NCBI RefSeq assembly: GCF_947494015.1
Contig: NZ_CANLTL010000015.1
Location: forward strand, 62,001 to 126,000
Source: an uncultured Cellulomonas sp.
GTDB taxonomy: Bacteria; Actinomycetota; Actinomycetes; Actinomycetales; Cellulomonadaceae
Reading direction: 5' to 3'
DNA length: 64,000 nucleotides
The notes under the pieces are model-generated. The model had not been told where the DNA came from and searched no databases. It saw only the letters and a program-made list of their open reading frames with translations. The stretch's first letter is position 1. Each line of letters starts with the position of its first letter. The position numbers and the translations under genes were made by a program. Shown here in pieces: positions 16,061-24,325 of the stretch.

Positions 16061-17094
16061 CCCAGCTCGCCGGGGGGTCGGGCGTCACCGGCCCGGCCCC
16101 CCGCGCCCCCGAGCCGGGCGGTCCGGGCGGGCGCGGCACGTCGCGCGGCGGCCGCCGGCGACGGTCGGCCCGCTCCCGGGAGGAGTCCCGCGCCGGGCTG
16201 CTGCTCATCTCGCCGACCGCCGTCATCGTCACGGTGGTCGTGGTGCTGCCGATCCTGTGGACGGTGTCGCTCGCGTTCCAGAGCGTGCGGCTGCTCAACA
16301 TCCGCACCACCGGCGTCTTCGGGCAGTACACCCTGGAGAACTTCACCGACGTGCTCACGTCGCCGGGGTTCCTCCAGGCGCTGCTCACCACGGTGCTGTA
16401 CTCGGTGTTCGGGACGGCTCTGGCCATCAGCATCGGGCTGTGCGCGGCGCTCGCCCTGCGCCGGCCGTTCCGCGGGCGGGGCGCCGTCCGCGCGGCGATG
16501 CTGCTCCCGTACGTCGCCCCGGTGGTCGCCGCGACGTTCGTGTGGTCGACGATGCTCAACCCGCAGTTCGGGTTCGTCAACCACATCGGCACCACCTACC
16601 TCGGGTGGGACGACCCCATCGCGTTCCTGTCGGCCCGGTCCACGCCCATGTCGCTGCTGGGCTGGGAGATCGAGGTCCCCACCGCGCTGGTGACGGTCAT
16701 CCTGTTCGAGGCGTGGCGGTCCTTCCCGTTCGCGTTCCTGTTCCTGACCGCCCGGCTGCAGGCCGTCCCCGAGACGCTCGACGAGGCGGCCCGCGTGGAC
16801 GGCGCCACCCCGAGCCAGCGCTTCGGCTACATCCTGTGGCCCCAGCTCGTGCCGACCATCGCCGTGCTGTCGGTGCTGCGCTTCATCTGGACCTTCAACA
16901 ACTTCGACGACATCTACCTGCTCACCGGCGGCGGGGCCGGCACCGAGGTCGTCTCCGTGCGGGTGTTCGACTACCTCACGGCCCGCGGTGACATCGGCGC
17001 CGCGGCCGCCCAGGCGCTCGTGCTCGCCGCGATCCTCGCCGTGCTCGTCGGGGTCTACCTCAGGCGCTTCGGACGGACGGGGGACCAGCCATGA
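16057..17094 (+). CDS. Sugar ABC transporter permease (MalF-like)
   Basis: A 345-residue inner-membrane permease. About 55 N-terminal residues are Gly/Pro/Arg-rich and cytoplasmic; then six membrane segments follow. The EAA loop that contacts the ATPase is TLDEAARVDGATPSQRFGYI. The start GTG overlaps the stop of the binding-protein gene (GTGA). It pairs with the next permease to form the CUT1 channel. Confidence 0.92.
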   Translation: MTQLAGGSGVTGPAPRAPEPGGPGGRGTSRGGRRRRSARSREESRAGLLLISPTAVIVTVVVVLPILWTVSLAFQSVRLLNIRTTGVFGQYTLENFTDVLTSPGFLQALLTTVLYSVFGTALAISIGLCAALALRRPFRGRGAVRAAMLLPYVAPVVAATFVWSTMLNPQFGFVNHIGTTYLGWDDPIAFLSARSTPMSLLGWEIEVPTALVTVILFEAWRSFPFAFLFLTARLQAVPETLDEAARVDGATPSQRFGYILWPQLVPTIAVLSVLRFIWTFNNFDDIYLLTGGGAGTEVVSVRVFDYLTARGDIGAAAAQALVLAAILAVLVGVYLRRFGRTGDQP

Positions 17095-17957
17095 GCCGCG
17101 ACACCCTGGAGAACCGGCTGCTGGCCGTGCTGCGGCCGGTCGTGATCGGGGTGCTGCTGATCGCCGCGGTGTTCCCCTTCTACTACATGGTCGTGCTCAG
17201 CTTCCGGCCGCTGAACGCGCTGCTGCAGGACCCGGGCAAGCTGTGGGTGTCCGTCGGCGAGGTCGACGTGGGCACCTACACCGACGTGCTGACCTCGGTC
17301 GCCGGTGGGGGCCAGGGCTTCATGACCTTCATCCGCAACTCCCTCGTCGTCGCGCTGGCGACGGTGGTCCTGTCGCTGCTGGTCGCGATCCCGGGTGCCT
17401 ACGCCGTCAGCCGGCTGCAGTTCTTCGGCCGCCGGCAGATCTCCGGGCTGTTCCTGGCGGTCTACTTCTTCCCGAGCATCCTGCTCGCCGTCCCGCTGTT
17501 CGTGTTCTTCACCCGGATCGGGCTGCGGGGCTCGCTGGTCGGGCTGCTCGTGGTGTACGTCGCGCAGGTCGCCGCCGTGTCGATCTACATGCTGCGCAAC
17601 TACTTCGACACGATCCCGGCCTCGCTGGAGGAGGCCGCGGCGATCGACGGCTGCACCCGCCTCCAGGCGATGCGCAAGGTGGCCCTGCCGCTGGCGATGC
17701 CGGCGATCGTCTCCAACGGCCTGTTCATCTTCATGATCGCCTGGAACGAGTTCCTGTTCGCGCTGCTCTTCCTGGTCGAGCGGCGGGACCGGTGGACCGT
17801 CTCGCTGGGCCTGTCCCAGCTGTCCGGCAGCATCGAGGTCCCGACCACGGTGCTGATGGCCGGCTCGGTCATCCTCACGCTGCCGATCATCGTGCTCTTC
17901 TTCGCCTCGGAGCGGCTGCTGGTCGGTGGCCTCACCGCGGGAGCAGAGAAGGGCTGA
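17091..17957 (+). CDS. Sugar ABC transporter permease (MalG-like)
   Basis: A 288-residue second permease with six predicted membrane helices and the EAA loop SLEEAAAIDGCTRLQAMRKV. It overlaps the first permease by ATGA, so the two should be translated in equal amounts. The normal C-terminal SERLLVGGLTAGAEKG is present. Substrate is set by the binding protein. Confidence 0.92.
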   Translation: MSRDTLENRLLAVLRPVVIGVLLIAAVFPFYYMVVLSFRPLNALLQDPGKLWVSVGEVDVGTYTDVLTSVAGGGQGFMTFIRNSLVVALATVVLSLLVAIPGAYAVSRLQFFGRRQISGLFLAVYFFPSILLAVPLFVFFTRIGLRGSLVGLLVVYVAQVAAVSIYMLRNYFDTIPASLEEAAAIDGCTRLQAMRKVALPLAMPAIVSNGLFIFMIAWNEFLFALLFLVERRDRWTVSLGLSQLSGSIEVPTTVLMAGSVILTLPIIVLFFASERLLVGGLTAGAEKG

Positions 17958-17970
17958 GGAGGACGCCGTC

Positions 17971-19026
17971 GTGCCCCAGATCGTGCAGTTCCCCGGCCCG
18001 CTGCAGGTCGACCTCGTCGAGGTCGCCGCCATGCCGCTGACCCCCGGCACCGTGCGGGTCGCCACCTGGTACTCGGGCATCTCGGCCGGCACCGAGCTGA
18101 CCGCGTACCGCGGGACCAACCCGTACCTGACCTCCACCTGGGACGCCGGGCGACGGCTGTTCGTCCCCGGCGAGCCGTCGTTCGGCTACCCCGTGCAGGG
18201 CTGGGGCTACTCCGAGGTGGGACAGGTCGTCGAGGTGGCCGACGACGTCGACACCCCGCGGGTCGGGGACGTGGTGCACGGCCTCTGGGGCCACCGCAGC
18301 GACGTCGTCCTGCCGGCGACCGCGGTGGCCTGGCGGGTCCTGCCGCCGGACGTCGACCCCGTGCTCGGCACGTTCGCGCGGGTCGGGTCGGTCGCGCTGA
18401 ACGCCGTCCTGGCCGCCGACGTGCGGCTCGGTGAGCAGGTCGCGGTCTTCGGGCAGGGGGTCATCGGGCTGCTCGCGACCCGGTTCGCGACCCTGTCCGG
18501 CGCCCGGGTGCTCGCCGTGGACGCCCAGCCCGCACGGCTCGCCGTCGGGCGCGCCTTCGGCGCCGTCGAGGTCGTGGACGCCGCCGTCCCGGGCGGGGCC
18601 GGCGCGGCGGTGCGCGCGCTGACCGGCGGCGGTGCGGACAGCGCGATCGAGCTGTCCGGGTCCGACCGGGCGCTGCACGAGGCGGTCCGCTCGGTCGTCG
18701 TCGAGGGCACCGTCGCGGCCGCCGGCTTCTACCAGGGCGGGGCCGAGCACCTGCGGCTCGGCGAGGAGTTCCACCACAACCGGGTCCGGGTCGTCGCGAG
18801 CCAGATCTCCGGCGTGCCGGTCGGGCTCGGCGGCCGCTGGGACCAGCCGCGCCTGGTGCGGACCGTCATCGGGCAGCTCACCCGCGGCGCCGTCGACGCC
18901 GCGGCGCTCGTCACCCAGGTCCCGGTCGAGGACGTCGCGTCGGCCTTCGACCGGCTCGACCGCGGCGACCCCGGCGTGCTGCAGGTCGTGCTGCGCTTCG
19001 ACGCCGCACCGGGACGTGCCCGGTGA
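17971..19026 (+). CDS. MDR-superfamily (zinc-type-like) dehydrogenase, YcjQ-like
   Basis: A 351-residue medium-chain dehydrogenase. GTG 17971 has GAGGAGG 8 nt upstream. The N-terminal GroES-like domain has TWYSGISAGTELTAYRGTNP, where the catalytic cysteine region of classic zinc alcohol dehydrogenases is replaced by Ala/Gly. The Rossmann domain is VAVFGQGVIGLLATRFA, then VLAVDAQPARL. This subgroup sits in sugar operons such as E. coli ycjMNOPQRST, where YcjQ oxidises carbon 3 of gulosides. Position five in a glycoside uptake operon, next to a Gfo/Idh enzyme, favours a sugar-ring dehydrogenase. The actual substrate is unproven. Confidence 0.82.
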   Translation: MPQIVQFPGPLQVDLVEVAAMPLTPGTVRVATWYSGISAGTELTAYRGTNPYLTSTWDAGRRLFVPGEPSFGYPVQGWGYSEVGQVVEVADDVDTPRVGDVVHGLWGHRSDVVLPATAVAWRVLPPDVDPVLGTFARVGSVALNAVLAADVRLGEQVAVFGQGVIGLLATRFATLSGARVLAVDAQPARLAVGRAFGAVEVVDAAVPGGAGAAVRALTGGGADSAIELSGSDRALHEAVRSVVVEGTVAAAGFYQGGAEHLRLGEEFHHNRVRVVASQISGVPVGLGGRWDQPRLVRTVIGQLTRGAVDAAALVTQVPVEDVASAFDRLDRGDPGVLQVVLRFDAAPGRAR

Positions 19027-20153
19027 GCGTCCCCGACCACCGGCCCGACCACGTACCCGACCACCGGCCCCGGCTGCCGGACCACCGCCCCGGCGTCGGG
19101 CTGATTGGTGCGGGGGCCATCGCCCGGTCCGCGCACCTGCCCGCCTACGCGGCGTGGGGGGTGCCGGTCGTCGCGGTCGCGTCCCGCCGCCCGGCGGACG
19201 CCCGCGCGCTCGCCGGGCGCTTCGGCGTCCCGGTCGTGCACGACGACGTCGCCGCCCTGCTCGCCGACCCCCGCGTCGAGCTGGTCGACCTGGCCACCGG
19301 GCCGGCCGGGCGCCTGGACCTGGTCGAGGCCGCGGTCGGCGCCGGCAAGCACGTGCTGGCGCAGAAGCCCCTGCTGGTCGACCCCACCGAGCTGCCCCGC
19401 CTGTCCCGGGTGCTCGACGACGCCGCCCGGCGCGGGGTCCGGGTGGCGGTCAACCAGAACGGCCGGTGGGCACCGGCCTGGCGGCTGGCGACCCTGCTCG
19501 CGCGCGACGGCGCCATCGGCGACGTCGTCGGGGTGACCCACCTGCACGACAAGCCGCTGCCGCCGCTGGCGGGCACGCCGTTCGACGACGTCCCGCACAT
19601 GCTGCTCACCGACTACCTCGTGCACTGGCTCGACATCACCCGCTGCTGGCTGGAAGGGGCCCGGGTCACCACCGTGAGCGCGCACGACTCGCGCGTGCCC
19701 GGCCAGCCGGACGACGCCCGCAACCCCTGGCAGGCCACCGTGCACGTCGGGTGCGACACCGGGGCCACCGCCGTGATCCGCGTCGTCGGCGACGCGGCCA
19801 CCCGCTCCGGCGGGTGCCCGTTCTGGGTGCACGGCACCCGCGGCACCCTGCGCGGCAGCGTGCTGCTCGGGTCCGACGCGCTCGAGCTCGACCGGGGCGC
19901 GACCCGGACCCGCTACGCCCTGGACGGGCAGTGGTTCACCGACGGGTTCGCCGGGGCGATGGGCGAGCTCATGTCGGCGGTCGCCGAGGACCGCGAGCCG
20001 GAGCACTCCGCCGCGCACGTGGTGGCGACCGTCCGGCTCGCGCTGGCCGCACGCGACTCCGCGGAGTCCGGCGGCGCCCCGGTCCACCCCGACCGCCTCG
20101 TGCTCACCCGACCCGGCGAGCCGGCGTCGCGGATCGCGGGGACGGTGGCATGA
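19023..20153 (+). CDS. Gfo/Idh/MocA family oxidoreductase
   Basis: A 376-residue NAD(P)-dependent sugar dehydrogenase. The Rossmann motif is GVGLIGAGAIARSAHLPAYA, followed by VASRRPADARALAGRFG. The catalytic-loop EKP signature appears as AQKPLLVD, with Gln in place of Glu. TDYLVHWLDITRCWLEG supplies the His/Asp of the active site. The N-terminal ~20 residues repeat DHRPDH-type units and may be unstructured. GTGA overlap with the MDR gene. With the MDR enzyme it recalls the YcjQ/YcjS pair that acts through 3-keto-glycosides. Confidence 0.85.
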   Translation: MSVPDHRPDHVPDHRPRLPDHRPGVGLIGAGAIARSAHLPAYAAWGVPVVAVASRRPADARALAGRFGVPVVHDDVAALLADPRVELVDLATGPAGRLDLVEAAVGAGKHVLAQKPLLVDPTELPRLSRVLDDAARRGVRVAVNQNGRWAPAWRLATLLARDGAIGDVVGVTHLHDKPLPPLAGTPFDDVPHMLLTDYLVHWLDITRCWLEGARVTTVSAHDSRVPGQPDDARNPWQATVHVGCDTGATAVIRVVGDAATRSGGCPFWVHGTRGTLRGSVLLGSDALELDRGATRTRYALDGQWFTDGFAGAMGELMSAVAEDREPEHSAAHVVATVRLALAARDSAESGGAPVHPDRLVLTRPGEPASRIAGTVA

Positions 20154-21457
20154 CCGTCGTCGAGGAGATCCCGGTCGGACCGGACGCCCGCGTGTACGCC
20201 GAGGGCTGGCAGAGCTGGAGCCCGACCACCTGGTCCGCAGCCGGCGACGCCGCCCACCGTCCGGAGCACGCCTGGCAGCACCTCATGCGGTTCCGGCCCG
20301 GGGTCGACGTGGCCGCCGACGCCGTGCAGGGCGAGGGGCTGCTCGTCGTCGACCCGGGCGACGGCCGGCCGGTGCGCACCCTCGGCGCCCTGGACGCCAC
20401 GACCACCGTGCCGACGCTGCGCGCCACCTGGCGCGACGGGCACGTCGTCGTCACCCGGCACCGCACGGACGCCGGCGGCGGCACGGACGCCGACGGCACG
20501 GTGACCACCTGGACCGACCCGACGCCGGGGGCGGCGCTCGCGGCCTTCGGCGACCGGCTCGGCGCCGCCGCCGGGGCCCGCCGGTCGGACGCGGCGCCGC
20601 GCGTGTGGTGCACCTGGTACCGCTACTTCGAGGACGTCACCGCGGCCGACGTGCTGGAGAACCTGCGCGCGCTGGACGCCCAGGACCTTCCGGTCGACGT
20701 CGTCCAGGTGGACGACGGCTGGAGCCTGGGCACGGGGGAGTGGACGCGGCCCCGCCCCGGCTTCGGCTCCCTGCCCGACGTGGTCGCCGCGATCCGCGAC
20801 ACGGGCCGGCGCGCGGGCATCTGGCTGGCGCCGTTCGTCGTCGGCGTCGGCTCCGACGTCGCCCGGACGCACCCGGACTGGCTCGTCGGGCCGGCCGGGC
20901 ACAACTGGGGGCAGGACCTCGCGGGGCTCGACCTGACCCACCCCGGCGTGCGCGGCTACCTCACCGACGTGCTGGCCGGCCTGCGGGGGCTCGGCATCGA
21001 CTACGCGAAGCTCGACTTCCTCTACGCGGGCGCCGTCCCCGGGCGTCGGCACGACGACGTCACCCCCGTCGCCGCGTACCGCTCGGGCCTGGCGCTGGTC
21101 CGCGAGGTGCTCGGCGAGGACGCCTACCTGCTGGGCTGCGGGGCGCCGATCCTGCCCAGCGTCGGCCTCGTGGACGCCATGCGGGTGTCCCCGGACACGT
21201 TCCACGAGGGCGGCGAGGACGGGTCCCAGGGCCTGCGCGGGCGGATGTCCCTGACGGCGCGCGCATGGCAGCACGGCCGGCTGTGGACCACGGACCCGGA
21301 CTGCCTGGTGGCGCGGCCGTCGTTCGCGCTGCGCCGCGAGTGGGCCGAGGTGGTGCTGGCCGCACCCGGGCTGCGCAGCTTCTCCGACCGGGTGGCCGAG
21401 CTCGACGACTGGGGACGCGCGTGCGTCCGCCGACTGCTGACGGAGGTGGTGTCGTGA
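20150..21457 (+). CDS. GH36-like glycosidase (alpha-galactosidase-related), short form
   Basis: A 435-residue protein related to GH36/GH27-type retaining alpha-galactosidases. It keeps the early EGWQSWSP motif, the barrel start RVWCTWYRYFEDVTAADVLE, VDVVQVDDGWS, the nucleophile D289 in YAKLDFLYAG and the probable acid/base D349 in RVSPDT. Classic GH36 enzymes are ~700 residues with a large N-terminal beta-sandwich; here only ~150 residues precede the barrel and there is no C-terminal domain. No signal peptide, so it acts in the cytoplasm on imported glycosides. ATGA overlap with the Gfo/Idh gene. The specificity could differ from alpha-galactose. Confidence 0.8.
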   Translation: MTVVEEIPVGPDARVYAEGWQSWSPTTWSAAGDAAHRPEHAWQHLMRFRPGVDVAADAVQGEGLLVVDPGDGRPVRTLGALDATTTVPTLRATWRDGHVVVTRHRTDAGGGTDADGTVTTWTDPTPGAALAAFGDRLGAAAGARRSDAAPRVWCTWYRYFEDVTAADVLENLRALDAQDLPVDVVQVDDGWSLGTGEWTRPRPGFGSLPDVVAAIRDTGRRAGIWLAPFVVGVGSDVARTHPDWLVGPAGHNWGQDLAGLDLTHPGVRGYLTDVLAGLRGLGIDYAKLDFLYAGAVPGRRHDDVTPVAAYRSGLALVREVLGEDAYLLGCGAPILPSVGLVDAMRVSPDTFHEGGEDGSQGLRGRMSLTARAWQHGRLWTTDPDCLVARPSFALRREWAEVVLAAPGLRSFSDRVAELDDWGRACVRRLLTEVVS

Positions 21458-23163
21458 ACCGTCACGCCCTGGCCGAGCGGCTCGCGCCGCTCGTCGCCGG
21501 CCTGTACGCCGAGCGGGCCGAGGAGGTGCTGACCGGGCTGCTGGACCTCGCCGACCGGTGGGCGCCGCGGCTGACCGGGTCCGCCCGGCGGCCGGACGAG
21601 TCCACGAGCTACCTCATCACCTACGGCGACGCGTTCCGCCGTCCCGGCGAGGCGCCCCTGCACACGCTCGCGGACGTCCTGCGCACCCACGTGCGTGACG
21701 CCGTCACCGACGTCCACCTGCTGCCCCTCTACCCGTGGACCTCCGACGACGGCTTCGGCGTCGTCGACCACCGCAAGGTCAACCCGGACCTGGGGACCTG
21801 GGACGACGTCGCCGACCTGCGGGCCGACCACGCCGTCATGCTGGACTTCGTCGCCAACCACGTGTCGTCCGCGAGCCCGTGGTTCACCGGCTGGCTCGCC
21901 GGCGACCCCGACCGGGCCGGGTACTTCGTCGACCCGGGTCCCGAGTGGGACACGAGCCGCGTGGTGCGGCCCCGGACCACGCCGCTCGTGCACCCCTACC
22001 CGCGGCCGGACGGCACGGTCGCTCACGCCTGGACCACCTTCGGCCCCGACCAGGTCGACGTCGACGTGCGCACGCCCGCCGTCCTGGTCGACCTCACCGA
22101 CGTGCTGCTCGGGTACGTCGCACGCGGGGCCACGACCGTCCGCCTGGACGCGATCGGCTTCCTGTGGAAGCGGTCCGGCACGACGTGCCTGCACCTGCCC
22201 GAGACCCACGACGTCATCCGCGTGTGGCGGGCGCTGGTCGACGAGCTGTGCCCCGGGACGCTGCTGCTGACCGAGACCAACGTGCCGCACGCCGACAACG
22301 TCACCTACTTCGGCGACGGCTCCGACGAGGCGCACATGGTGTACCAGTTCGCCCTGCCGCCGCTGGTGCTGCACGCGTTCGTCACCGGCCGCGCCACCGC
22401 GCTGACCGGCTGGGCAGCGGGCATCGCACCGGTGAGCCGGACCGCCACCTGGTTCAACTTCCTGGCCAGCCACGACGGCATCGGGGTGCGCCCGACGCAG
22501 GGTCTGCTCACCGACGACGACCGGGCGCTGCTCGTCGAGCGGACCCTGGCCCGCGGCGGGCGGGTGTCGATGGCACGCCTTCCGGACGGGTCGGAGCAGG
22601 TGTACGAGCTCAACACGAACTACCTCGACGCCCTCGTCGAACCCGGCGACGCCGACCCGGACGCGTCCGCGGTCACGCGCGGGCTGGCCGCGCACGTCAT
22701 CCTGCTGTCCATGGTCGGCGTCCCCGCGATCTACTACCACTCGCTGCTCGGCTCCGGGCAGGACCGTGCCGGCCTGGCGGCCAGCGACATCCCCCGGCGG
22801 ATCAACCGCGAGGTGCTGGACGCCGACCGGCTCGCCGCCGAGCTCACCGACGCGCCTGTCGGTGGAGCCGGCGGCGGCTCCCCGCGCCGTCGCGGCATGC
22901 TCGAGGGCCTGCGTCACCTGCTGGCGGTCCGCCGCACGCTGCCCGGCTTCTCCCCGTTCGCCGCCCAGGACGCCGAGCGGCACGACGAGCGGGTCGTCGT
23001 CCTGCGCCGGGCGGCCGGCACCCCCGACGAGGTGGTGGCCGTGGTCAACGTCAGCGCCGAGCCGGTGACCCTCGACCGGCTGGCCGGCACGGACGTCCTG
23101 ACCGGGCAGCGGCACGACGCCGTCCACCTGGGCCCGCACGGGTACGCGTGGCTGGTGCCGTGA
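21454..23163 (+). CDS. GH13_18 glycoside phosphorylase, glucosylglycerate phosphorylase-like
   Basis: A 569-residue alpha-amylase-superfamily enzyme of the sucrose-phosphorylase subfamily. Motifs in order: STSYLITYGDAFRRPGE, DFVANHVSSASPW (region I), the nucleophile D232 in TVRLDAIGFLWK, the acid/base E274 in LLTETNVPHADN, and FNFLASHDGIGVRP. The stretch SGTTCLHLPETH and YFGDGSDEAHMVYQFALPP resemble the YcjM / glucosylglycerate phosphorylase clade rather than true sucrose phosphorylase. Such enzymes split 2-O-alpha-glucosyl-D-glycerate with phosphate into glucose 1-phosphate and D-glycerate. The next gene is glycerate kinase, which supports that substrate. GTGA overlap with the GH36 gene. Confidence 0.85.
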   Translation: MNRHALAERLAPLVAGLYAERAEEVLTGLLDLADRWAPRLTGSARRPDESTSYLITYGDAFRRPGEAPLHTLADVLRTHVRDAVTDVHLLPLYPWTSDDGFGVVDHRKVNPDLGTWDDVADLRADHAVMLDFVANHVSSASPWFTGWLAGDPDRAGYFVDPGPEWDTSRVVRPRTTPLVHPYPRPDGTVAHAWTTFGPDQVDVDVRTPAVLVDLTDVLLGYVARGATTVRLDAIGFLWKRSGTTCLHLPETHDVIRVWRALVDELCPGTLLLTETNVPHADNVTYFGDGSDEAHMVYQFALPPLVLHAFVTGRATALTGWAAGIAPVSRTATWFNFLASHDGIGVRPTQGLLTDDDRALLVERTLARGGRVSMARLPDGSEQVYELNTNYLDALVEPGDADPDASAVTRGLAAHVILLSMVGVPAIYYHSLLGSGQDRAGLAASDIPRRINREVLDADRLAAELTDAPVGGAGGGSPRRRGMLEGLRHLLAVRRTLPGFSPFAAQDAERHDERVVVLRRAAGTPDEVVAVVNVSAEPVTLDRLAGTDVLTGQRHDAVHLGPHGYAWLVP

Positions 23164-24290
23164 CCCGGGTCCTGGTCGCGCTGGACTCCTTCAAGGGCAG
23201 CCTGGACAGCGCCGGGGCGGGGGCGGCGGTGCGCGCCGGCGTCCTGGCCGCCGACCCGGCCGCGGACGTGCGCGTGGTGCAGGTCGCCGACGGCGGCGAG
23301 GGGACGATCGCCGCGGTGCAGGCCGGGCGCGGTGGGACCCGCGTCCCCGTGGACACCACCGACGCGCTCGGCCGGCCGCGCCGGGCCGACCTGCTGCGTC
23401 TGGACGACGGGACGTGCGTGCTCGAGGCGGCGGCCACCCTCGGGCTGCCGCTGGTGGGCCCGGTCGACGCCACCGTCCCACCCCGGGCGTCGTCGTGGGG
23501 GCTGGGGCTGCAGCTGCGGCGCGCCGTCGAGGCGGGCGCGCCCCGGGTGCTGGTCGGGCTGGGCGGCACCGCGACGACCGACGGCGGGACCGGCCTGCTC
23601 GCCGCGCTCGGCGTGCGGCTGTCCCCGCCGGCCGGCCCCGGCCGCAACCCGCTGTGGGACCTGGAGTCGGTCGACGCCGCGACCCTGCCGGACCTCAGCG
23701 GGGTGGAGCTGGTCGCGCTCACCGACGTCACCAACCCGCTGCTCGGCCCCACCGGCGCCGCCGCCGTGTTCGGGCCGCAGAAGGGCGCCACGCCCGTCCA
23801 GGTCGCCCACCTCGACGAGCGGCTCGCGGGGTGGGCCGCCGCGCTGCGGGCGGCCACCGGCCGCGAGGTGGACGACCCCGGCGCGGGCGCGGCCGGCGGG
23901 CTGGGCGCCGCGGTGCTCGCGCTGGGCGGCCGGATCGAGCCGGGGTTCGCGGCGGTCGCACGCGAGTCCGGGCTCGACGCCGCCCTCGCCGGCGGGGTCG
24001 ACCTGGTGATCACCGGGGAGGGCGGTCTGGACGCGCAGACCGCGCACGGCAAGGCCCCGGCCGGGGTCGCGCGACGCGGCCGGGCGGCCGGCGCCGTCGT
24101 GGTCGCGCTGGCCGGGCGGGTCGACCACCCGCTCGGGCCGACCGGTGACCTGTTCGACGCGGTGCTGCCGATCCATGCCCGTCCGATGCCGCTGGCCGAG
24201 GCGCTCGACCCGGACGTCACGGCCGCCGGGCTGCGGCGGACGGCGACTCAGGTCGTGCGGCTGTACCGGGCCGCGGCAGGGCGGCGCTGA
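23160..24290 (+). CDS. Glycerate kinase (GarK/GlxK type)
   Basis: A 376-residue glycerate 2-kinase-family enzyme. RVLVALDSFKGSLDSAGAG at the N-terminus, VADGGEGTIAAVQ, VLVGLGGTATTDGGTG, GPQKGATP and LVITGEGGLDAQTAHGKAP are the family motifs, and length is normal. It phosphorylates D-glycerate with ATP, usually to 2-phosphoglycerate, feeding glycolysis. The GTG start overlaps the phosphorylase stop (GTGA), so it is the last gene of the operon. It should consume the glycerate released by the preceding phosphorylase. Confidence 0.92.
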   Translation: MTRVLVALDSFKGSLDSAGAGAAVRAGVLAADPAADVRVVQVADGGEGTIAAVQAGRGGTRVPVDTTDALGRPRRADLLRLDDGTCVLEAAATLGLPLVGPVDATVPPRASSWGLGLQLRRAVEAGAPRVLVGLGGTATTDGGTGLLAALGVRLSPPAGPGRNPLWDLESVDAATLPDLSGVELVALTDVTNPLLGPTGAAAVFGPQKGATPVQVAHLDERLAGWAAALRAATGREVDDPGAGAAGGLGAAVLALGGRIEPGFAAVARESGLDAALAGGVDLVITGEGGLDAQTAHGKAPAGVARRGRAAGAVVVALAGRVDHPLGPTGDLFDAVLPIHARPMPLAEALDPDVTAAGLRRTATQVVRLYRAAAGRR

Positions 24291-24299
24291 GCGGTGGCG

Positions 24300-24325
24300 G
24301 ACCCGGCGGTACGCCGGACCGGGTC
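24300..24325. terminator. Hairpin between convergent glycerate kinase and TIM-homologue genes
   Basis: A 7-bp stem GACCCGG / CCGGGTC encloses a smaller CGG/CCG stem. It sits between two convergent operon ends and overlaps the stop of the minus-strand gene. Confidence 0.65.

Noticed and set aside
21454-23163. Alpha-amylase or sucrose phosphorylase
   Set aside because: The subfamily motifs and the following glycerate kinase point to the glucosylglycerate phosphorylase clade, and there is no signal peptide for an amylase.
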